Source: Microcaldota archaeon (lineage in GTDB: Archaea > Micrarchaeota > Micrarchaeia > Norongarragalinales > JACRGE01). Taken from it: 34,451 nucleotides of DNA. The notes below the pieces were generated by a model. That model was not told the origin of the DNA. It saw only the letters and a program-made list of their open reading frames with translations, and made no database searches. The translations under genes and the position numbers were made by a program. Positions within the stretch are counted from its first letter, which is position 1. Every line of letters starts with the position of its first letter. The stretch lies in contig JACRGE010000076.1 of NCBI GenBank assembly GCA_016212465.1, forward strand, positions 1 to 34,451. Direction: 5' to 3'. Below are positions 6,689 through 13,300 of this stretch, piece after piece.

Positions 6689-7327
6689 TTAAATTATGTC
6701 TCTTAAACGGGGGTTGTTCTTTAGCCGCTCTCTCGCTCTTTTCTCAAGCCTACTCACCGTTTTGGGATGGACTCCCATTTCCTTAGCCAGCTGCTCTTGT
6801 GTGACAGCCTCGTTTCCAAAAAGCCCCCACGTTCTTACTATCACGCTCCTTTCCTGCGGAGGCAGTTTGTTGATTCCATCATAGAGGACTCTCATCAGCT
6901 CACGCGCCTCCGCAACTTCACTTACTGACCCCTTCCGAGGAATCCTCTCCGCCGGCTCAAGCTCTTTTTCCTCCTCCCTTTCAGGCTCTGCGTGCAACGA
7001 AGTCGTGGAAAGCATTGGTTCGAGGGAAAGGGTTTTCTCTACTTTTTCCACGCTCCAGTTGAGTTCTTTGCTTAGCTCGCGAACCCTAGGCCTCCTTCCG
7101 TGCTCTTTTTCGAAATCGATTATCCTGTTCTGCATTTTATTCCAGTCATCCAGAGTTGGGATCGACACCCTTATTTGGAATCCCAAGTTGTCCCTAGCTC
7201 GGTCCATCCAACCCTTCAAATAAGGGCCAATGAATGTTTTGAAGGAACGGCCGCGAAGGGGGTCAAAATCTTTTACTTTCGTTATCACGGCCATGCGCCC
7301 TACTTGGACGAGGTCATTGAACTCCAA
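6689..7327 (-). CDS. sigma-70 family protein, C-terminal part (regions 2.2-4) split off by an in-frame stop
   Basis: 212 residues if translation starts at TTG 7327. It begins at sigma region 2.2 (FNDLVQVGRM, compare bacterial DLIQEG) and continues with KDFDPLRG, region 2.3/2.4 (RSFKTFIGPYLKGWMDRA), region 3 (IPTLDDWNKMQNRI, then HGRRPRVRELSKELNWSVEKVEK), a Glu-rich linker, and region 4 with its helix-turn-helix (VTQEQLAKEMGVHPKTVSRLEK, then RARERL). It has no region 2.1 of its own: that lies at the end of the ORF just upstream in the same frame, separated by TAA at 7337-7339. It could be the tail of a nonsense mutant, a reinitiated second polypeptide, or part of one protein if the TAA is a sequencing error. 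AGGT at about 7333-7336 is a weak ribosome site for the TTG. Confidence 0.85.
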   Translation of the reverse strand: MEFNDLVQVGRMAVITKVKDFDPLRGRSFKTFIGPYLKGWMDRARDNLGFQIRVSIPTLDDWNKMQNRIIDFEKEHGRRPRVRELSKELNWSVEKVEKTLSLEPMLSTTSLHAEPEREEEKELEPAERIPRKGSVSEVAEARELMRVLYDGINKLPPQERSVIVRTWGLFGNEAVTQEQLAKEMGVHPKTVSRLEKRARERLKNNPRLRDII

Positions 7328-7336
7328 TGCAGACCT

Positions 7337-7339
7337 TTA
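7337..7339 (-). other. in-frame TAA stop inside a sigma-70 gene
   Basis: TAA aligns without gaps to Glu117 (GAA, 9914-9916) of the 337-aa paralogue: FARKK...YRGM-stop-RSALEFNDLV against IARSK...QRGGERADMDVEDLV, both 24 positions long. One G-to-T change explains it. No other stop or frameshift is seen in the 781-codon frame 6689-9031. Confidence 0.9.
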
Positions 7340-9031
7340 CATACCCCTATACCCTTCTACTATTTTTTTACGCGCGAATCTTCTTATCAGCGGGTCCATT
7401 TTCTTTAAAACTACATCCAGCGCTTCTGTGTCACCTTTTGCAGCGGCAACAACTTCAGCAACTGCAATGTAAGTGGGGCTTTCTTCCTTGAGCTCACTGT
7501 ATCTACGCATTTCCCTCATTCCTTTCCACACCTGGGACAACCCGCCGTTTACTTCTATTCCGTAAAGCAAATCGAATCTCTTCAACTGAATCAGCAATGG
7601 AGTGCTGACATCCCTGCTGCCGAAAATCTTTTGTAGCTCCGTAACAAGGTTCTGTGGGTCAGCATAAGAAGAGCGTCTCTTCATTTTCTTACTCGGGAAG
7701 CCTGCTTTTTTCTTGAATGCTTCAAGCCCTCCGTGCCATGTTGAGATGGCGTAAACAAGTGAACCCAACCCCATGCTTCTTAATTCTTCTCTTTTCGGAA
7801 AACGTCCCAGTGTTTCAACTACGGGTGCGATTGCTGCAACCGCATTTCCTTCGTTACGGAACTGGTTCGTGTAAAAAGTTTGCTCCCATCCGAGTTTATC
7901 CACTATCGCGTCCCACGAGCCATAGTGCTTGTTTCTTATCGCGGTAGCGAAGTTCCTTCCACCAATCCGAAACACTTCCTCCTGAGTTGGTCTTCTACCG
8001 AACTCGGTTCTTATCCCCCGCAATTGGTCCATAAACTCTTCTTTGCTTGAAAACTTTAGTTTCCTTCTCTTTGGTTTGGGTTCTTTCAGCCACCTCAGGT
8101 CTTTCTTTATCTCACTGTAGGTGCCGTGAGTTTTTTTGTTCAGGAAATAGAGTATGTCAAAGCGTTTTTCTGCAATCAAGTCGTCTTGAGTAGGCTGGCG
8201 CCCCAAACGCTCGCGAACTGCCTTCAATGCATTCAAGAATGTTTCCTTGTCTTCAAAAGGATGCGGGGGCCTGCCTACTGGTTCTACGCCCAACCGGAGG
8301 CGGGTTGCCACATGACCGCCATGGTAGTATCTTATGGCATGTTCTAGTTCTGGATGGTTTTTTGTAATATGCGCCGGAGAAGGATACTTTCCACCGTGCA
8401 TTTTGATTATGGGCGCCAGTGCTTTCCGCAGGTTGTTGAATTCAGTGAAAGGGTTTTTCTCGGGCTCAATGCCCATCCGCTCGCGCACGGCAGGATATCC
8501 CTCGTGCGTATTCATTCCGAGAATCAGGTCAGACCTTTTTTCCGCTTGCAGTTGTGCGTGAGTCGGGAATCCTCCTTCATGCGCTTCCATCCACTTTTTT
8601 AATTCAATTGAGAAAAAGCTCCAGTCCCTCATTGGGCTCAGTGGCTTGGGTGTTAATACGACTGGCAACCCCATTTTCTTCCTTACTGCGTTGAGCCCGC
8701 CGTGGAAGTTGTCTATAGCTGAGATCAGGTCCCCTCTTTTTTCTCTTTTGAGAATAGGGTTGCTAAGTTCCCCGTGCTTCTCAACGAGTTTCCTCAGCTC
8801 GGTTTCAAGCTTTGCGAAATCTCGATACGGAGATTCAGTAGGCGGTGCTTCCATCACCCCCCGCACGTTCCTGAATCCACCATGGTACTTGAATCCTTTT
8901 ATCAAATCGAATCTCTTAAGTCCCCTAAGAAAATCATTGGATGGAAATTTTCCATACTCTCTCCAGAGCTTTTCTACGTCTTTCTTGAAGACGTTGAAGT
9001 CCCTGTATTTGGACGGAGGCATGGGGCTCAT
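7337..9031 (-). CDS. eight-repeat (R.DL..HGG..V..LG) protein ending in sigma region 2.1; upstream part of a split sigma factor
   Basis: 564 residues. Eight tandem ~55-residue units at about 8-61, 69-122, 134-187, 196-248, 262-316, 330-382, 396-445 and 459-506, each with a first helix, then K/R-R-x-DL and an aromatic/HGG...V+..(L/M)G ending (KRFDLIKGFKYHGGFRNVRG; KRGDLISAIDNFHGGLNAVR). The last 43 residues are sigma region 2.1 (AKGDTEALDVVLKKMDPLIR), as in the 337-aa paralogue. TAA stops it at 7337-7339, and the same frame reads on through RSALEFNDLVQVGRM into the next ORF. Start: ATG 9031, with CTTAAAAT (9053-9060) about 25 nt upstream. The repeats resemble homing-endonuclease-associated repeats and GG-type repeats of plastid proteins; a DNA- or RNA-binding role is inference. 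Confidence 0.85.
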   Translation of the reverse strand: MSPMPPSKYRDFNVFKKDVEKLWREYGKFPSNDFLRGLKRFDLIKGFKYHGGFRNVRGVMEAPPTESPYRDFAKLETELRKLVEKHGELSNPILKREKRGDLISAIDNFHGGLNAVRKKMGLPVVLTPKPLSPMRDWSFFSIELKKWMEAHEGGFPTHAQLQAEKRSDLILGMNTHEGYPAVRERMGIEPEKNPFTEFNNLRKALAPIIKMHGGKYPSPAHITKNHPELEHAIRYYHGGHVATRLRLGVEPVGRPPHPFEDKETFLNALKAVRERLGRQPTQDDLIAEKRFDILYFLNKKTHGTYSEIKKDLRWLKEPKPKRRKLKFSSKEEFMDQLRGIRTEFGRRPTQEEVFRIGGRNFATAIRNKHYGSWDAIVDKLGWEQTFYTNQFRNEGNAVAAIAPVVETLGRFPKREELRSMGLGSLVYAISTWHGGLEAFKKKAGFPSKKMKRRSSYADPQNLVTELQKIFGSRDVSTPLLIQLKRFDLLYGIEVNGGLSQVWKGMREMRRYSELKEESPTYIAVAEVVAAAKGDTEALDVVLKKMDPLIRRFARKKIVEGYRGM

Positions 9032-9052
9032 GAAATAAAAAAGAAGCAGGGG

Positions 9053-9060
9053 ATTTTAAG
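9053..9060 (-). promoter_or_regulatory. TATA-like box of the eight-repeat sigma gene
   Basis: On the minus strand this reads CTTAAAAT, centred about 25 nt before the ATG at 9031, consistent with a leaderless archaeal transcript. No ribosome site precedes the ATG. Confidence 0.45.
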
Positions 9061-9192
9061 TGTTCTCCCCATGGCACGGGTCGTTTTATGAATGGTTTCC
9101 TGGTGCTTTTTTGCTTTGTTGTTTTTTGTTTAGGTAGGTACTAAGCGGCAAACAAACGATTTTCCAACGTGTATGCCACTCAAAGAAAAGAC

Positions 9193-9225
9193 ACTGGGTT
9201 TGTAGAATTCTTAGACAAACCCCAG
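9193..9225 (-). terminator. hairpin downstream of the 337-aa sigma gene
   Basis: CTGGGTTTGT and ACAAACCCCAG pair over 10 bp with one bulged G, around a loop with AGAATTCTT. It starts 26 nt beyond the stop of the minus-strand sigma gene, and on that strand is followed by TGTCTTTTCTTTG, so it looks like a terminator or 3'-end structure. Confidence 0.5.
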
Positions 9226-9250
9226 CGAGCTTGGGCAAACTGAAATCAGA

Positions 9251-10264
9251 CTATTCCTCCAGCAGGTCCTTGAGCTCGAAGAGGCGGGGGCTTCTCGCGA
9301 GCTTTTTCCTCGCCCTTTTTTCGATAATCTGCGCCCTGCTGTGGCTCACGCCAAGGTCGCTTCCAATTTCCTCGAAAGTTCTTTGCGGTTCGGTCAAGTG
9401 CCTTTCAAGAATGACCTTTTGCTCGCGGGCATCCAGCCTCGCTTCTATTTCCTCTAGGAGCGTCTGCCTTAGTTTTTTCCTGCCAATCCTCTGCTCCATT
9501 GTTTCAACTGGAGGTGCGGCAAAAGGCTCGCCCCGCGTTCCCTCGGATTCTGGCGAAACCGGTTCGTCAGTTGAACCCGCTCCTTCCATCACAGGCGCAA
9601 GTGATTGAGTTTTCTCAAGCTTTTCCAAGCTCCACCCGAGCTCCTTCCTCAATTCCTCTTGCGTCGGCGGCTTCCCTTCTCTTGATTCGAAATTCGATTT
9701 AACTCGGTTCATTCTGTTCCATGCAAGGCGCTGGTATTCAGGCACGCGGAGCTTGAAAGCTTCTTTGCCCATGCTTCTGTCCATCGCCTGCTTAATCCAT
9801 GGAGTAATGAATGTGCTGAATTCAGTTTCCAGCTCCGGGTCGTATTCGGGCATTTTCTTATGAAGGATAAGCCTTCCCACTTGAACGAGGTCTTCGACGT
9901 CCATGTCAGCCCGTTCGCCGCCCCTTTGTAGATACGGTGCCTTGCTCCGTGCAATGCTTTTTATCAACGGGTCTATTTTTTCCAAAACCCGCTTGATTGC
10001 TTCCGCATCGCCTTTTTTCGCAGCCAGCACATCTTCAAGCGAAGGCCTGTTCGGTCTAGCAACTTGCTTCTTCAGCTCCTTTGCTGGCAGCCCCAGCTTT
10101 TCTTTGACTGTTTTAAACCCGCCGTACTGCGACACCGCCTTCAGTAAATCATTACGCTTTTTTTCAAGAAGCAGCCGCCTGCTCAAGCCCCCGTGCGCTT
10201 CAGCGAACCCTTGGAGCTCCGGTCTCAACGCTTCGAAATCCCCGTACTTCCTCGGCCTTGCCAT
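9251..10264 (-). CDS. bacterial-type sigma-70 family factor with one N-terminal HGG repeat
   Basis: 337 residues, intact. Residues 7-58 are one R.DL...YGG...V.EKLG repeat. Then sigma region 2.1 (AAKKGDAEAIKRVLEKIDPL, 81-100), 2.2 (DLVQVGRLILHKKMPEYDPE, 125-144), 2.3/2.4 (FSTFITPWIKQAMDR, 149-163), region 3 (LRVPEYQRLAWNRMNRV, then GKPPTQEELRKELGWSLEKLEK), an acidic Ser/Pro-rich linker (about 224-252), and region 4 (ARLDAREQKVILERHL, then HTH FEEIGSDLGVSHSRAQIIEK and RARKKLARSPRLFELKDLLE). The order and the C-terminal basic LARSP..F.LKD.L match group 1-2 bacterial sigma factors. In region 2.3 the bacterial TWW is TPW, so one of the two melting tryptophans is replaced. Sigma normally brings bacterial RNA polymerase to -10/-35 promoters; what it does with archaeal RNA polymerase is unknown. 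A TATA box (TTTTTATAAT, 10286-10295) lies 26 nt before the ATG. Confidence 0.92.
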   Translation of the reverse strand: MARPRKYGDFEALRPELQGFAEAHGGLSRRLLLEKKRNDLLKAVSQYGGFKTVKEKLGLPAKELKKQVARPNRPSLEDVLAAKKGDAEAIKRVLEKIDPLIKSIARSKAPYLQRGGERADMDVEDLVQVGRLILHKKMPEYDPELETEFSTFITPWIKQAMDRSMGKEAFKLRVPEYQRLAWNRMNRVKSNFESREGKPPTQEELRKELGWSLEKLEKTQSLAPVMEGAGSTDEPVSPESEGTRGEPFAAPPVETMEQRIGRKKLRQTLLEEIEARLDAREQKVILERHLTEPQRTFEEIGSDLGVSHSRAQIIEKRARKKLARSPRLFELKDLLEE

Positions 10265-10285
10265 GAGATTAATAGAACGCGAGGA

Positions 10286-10295
10286 ATTATAAAAA
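10286..10295 (-). promoter_or_regulatory. TATA box of the 337-aa sigma gene
   Basis: Minus-strand TTTTTATAAT, centred 26 nt before the ATG at 10264. It also contains TATAAT, the bacterial -10 consensus, so recognition by a sigma factor (autoregulation) cannot be excluded, but I see no clear -35 TTGACA at 16-18 nt. Confidence 0.5.
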
Positions 10296-10370
10296 CATTC
10301 CAGCGGGGGTCGGCAACATTTAAAATTCTTTTAGGTGTAATATCCCATCCAGAGTTATTTTGCATCGTGG

Positions 10371-10378
10371 TTATTATA
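10371..10378 (+). promoter_or_regulatory. TATA box of smc
   Basis: TTATTATA centred about 23 nt before the ATG at 10398, diverging from the sigma promoter 75 nt away. The 133-nt spacer between the two start codons therefore holds two back-to-back promoters. Confidence 0.45.
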
Positions 10379-10397
10379 GAGCAAGAGGGTAGTGTAA

Positions 10398-13300
10398 ATG
10401 TTCGTGCGCAAAGTCATCTTGAAGAACTTCAAGTCATTTCCTTCTGCTGCAATTCAGTTCGATAAAGGCATTTCAACGATAGTGGGTCCGAACGGCAGCG
10501 GGAAGTGTTTGAGAGGCGATTCCCTGGTTTTCCTCTCGGACGGGAATTTAAAGCCAATCAGTGCTATTGTCGAGTCTCAGTTGCAGGCTTCGCAGTCAAA
10601 GGATTTTTTGGAAGACGGTGAGATGACGCTGGAAACCGACCGAGGAATATCCGTTTTGTCGTTGAATCCTCTTACAGGAAAAATCGAAAAAAAGCGCGTC
10701 CAGGCGTTTGTGAAGAGAAAATCCCCTGAAAAACTGTTGGAAATAAAAACTGCCGGCGGCAAGTCAGTTGTAACCACCTATTATCACCCTGTTCTGACAA
10801 TCAAAGACGGGATGATAACTTCAGCACACGCAGACGAATTGAAGAAAGGCTCTTTCATCGCAACTCCCCGTGAGTTTCCTGTTGAAGAAAAGCTCTTGAA
10901 TTTCGTTCTCGAATTAGCTAAACAGCCGAACAGCCTGTATTTGGGACGGGGATGCGAGCGGCTTCGCACCCTTTTGCGAAGCAGGAAAGCATTTGATAGA
11001 AAGAAATGGAAGCAGATTGCCAGCGAAGCTGGACTGAGCAAAACGACTCTAAAAGGACTGATTGACGGACAGTCCATCAAGCTGAACGACGCATTTAGGC
11101 TAACGCAATTTCTTGTACTGAACCAAATTGAGGCGACCGAATTGCTTTGCGAAGTGAAGGCAAAGAACCAGAGGAAAGCTATTCGCCTGCCCGTTGGATT
11201 CTCGCTGGAACTTGCCAAGTTCTTGGGCTATGTTATCTCGGAGGGGAGAGTAGCCAATAACGAGGTGTTTTTCTTCAACGACTCGCCAGAGCTTAGGAAC
11301 GATTTCAGGGAATGCGCGTCTAGGGTATTCGGCTGCAACATCACGGAATGCTCCTCCGGCGAAAAAAAGTTTCTAGTACTTTCATCTAAGGTTGTGACTG
11401 TTTTTTTGGACAAGTTGTTTGGCCTGCACGAAAAGCAACATGCTTCAAGAAAAGAAGTTCCTTCCCTCCTGTTTCAAGTTCCCCTCCCTTTCGTTAAAGC
11501 CTTTCTTTCGGCGTTGTTTGACGGCGATGGCTTCGTTTCCGGGAAAAAAGACACTAGGGCGTGCGTGGAATATTCTTCTGCAAGCAAGTCTCTTGTAACG
11601 CAATTGTCTTTTCTATTGCTTCGCTTCGGGGTTGTAGCGCGAACAAGCGCGGGGTTGAAATTCGCTTCCAACACCGAGCTGAAAATAAAGCGCCCTTATT
11701 ACCGGGCGACTGTTTACGGAATAGAAAACGCAAGGAAAATGCTTTCCACACTTGAATTCAGCATTGAAAAAAAACGCAAGCTTCAGGAATTGGTTGAATC
11801 GCGGGCAAACAAATCAGGTAACACAAACGTTGACGTAATTCCCTGTTCTAATAGTGTTATAAAAAACCTGCTGGAGGAGGCAGGTTATTCTGCAAGGCGG
11901 CTGAAGTTTGTAAAGCCAAGCAAGATACGCGCCTACTACGAGAACCGTTGCTTCCCCACCCGCGGCGGTTTGCTTGAAGTAATCTCCTTACTGAAAAAAA
12001 CAGATGCGGACGTTAATTCAGAATTGCTTCTGACGCTTGCTTCGTCCCAGGTTTTTTGGGACAGGATTGTGGAATTAAATGAAACTGCTGGTGTGGAATG
12101 GGTTTACGATTTATGCGTTGAAGGCAACCACAATTTCTTGGCCGAAGGCATCTTCGTGCATAACAGCAACGTGATCGACGCGCTGTTGTTCACGTTCGGC
12201 GAATCCTCTTTAAAGAGTATGCGCGTGAGGAAGACGAGCGACCTCATCTTCGCGGACCACAACGTAGCAGAGGCGACAGTGGCTCTGGAAGGAGACAACG
12301 GCGAAAAGCACGAGGTCAAGCGCTTCCTGAGGAAAGACGGAAAAACCAAGTATACCTTGGATGGAAAGCGCGCGAAGAAGTATGTCGTTGAGGATTTCCT
12401 TGCCTCAGAAAGCATCTTCAAATCCAACATCATCAAGCAAGGCGAAGTCCAGAGGATAGTGGAGATGAGCCCAAAGAACAGGAGGACGCTCATAGACTAT
12501 ATCGCCAACATTTCGGAGTATGAACAGAAGAAAGCAGAAGCAATGAATGAATTGAATGCAGTGGACGTCCGCATGAAGGAGGCAGTTGCAATACTCAACG
12601 AGAAAGAAGGGTATTTGAAGGAGTTGAGGAAGGAAAAAGAGGATGCTGAAAAGTTCGTGAACCTCAAGAAAGAGCACGAGTCCTTGAAGGCAACCCTTCT
12701 TTACTTGGACGTGAAGGCGTATGAAAAGGATTTCGAGAAGGAGGTAAACTCTATTCTTGACCTGAACAGCAAGCTGGCTTCTGTGAAGGAATTGATTGAA
12801 GCCCATGCGAAGAGCATCAGCGCCAAGTTTGCTGAAAAAGATTCAATCAACCAACAGATCATGCAAAAAGGCGAAGCCAAGCAAATTCTTCTCCAGAAGG
12901 AAATTGACGGTCTTTCCCAGGAAATTGAGAAAGCGAGGAAGCTGATAGATGAGAAAAGGGAGTTCATAAGCAGGAGCGAAGGAAAATCAATGGAGCTAGG
13001 ACTTGTGATGAAGCGGGCTGGAGACGAGATAATCGGCTGCGAAAAACAGGTTGCTTCAAACCAGTCCGAGATGGACGTGTTGAAGAGGCTGCTTGACGCC
13101 GAACAGAGCGAATACTCCAAGCTGATGGACCAGTCCAAAAACTTTTCCTCAAAGTTCTACGAGGCCAAGCAAATACTGGAGCAGTGCAACCAGGAGATGC
13201 TGGCCTGCAGGGAATCCCTTGTAGAGGTCCAGTCCCAGGTTTCACTCTTGAAGGAAAAGCAGGAGTTGAAGAAGCGGGAACTGGAGAGACTCAGAATCGG

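Noticed and set aside
7337-7339. Selenocysteine or pyrrolysine recoding of the sigma stop
   Set aside because: The codon is TAA, whereas these use TGA and TAG. No recoding signal is visible.
12049-12063. CCCAGG with T-run inside the intein
   Set aside because: Lies in coding sequence with no hairpin of the family type; a chance match.
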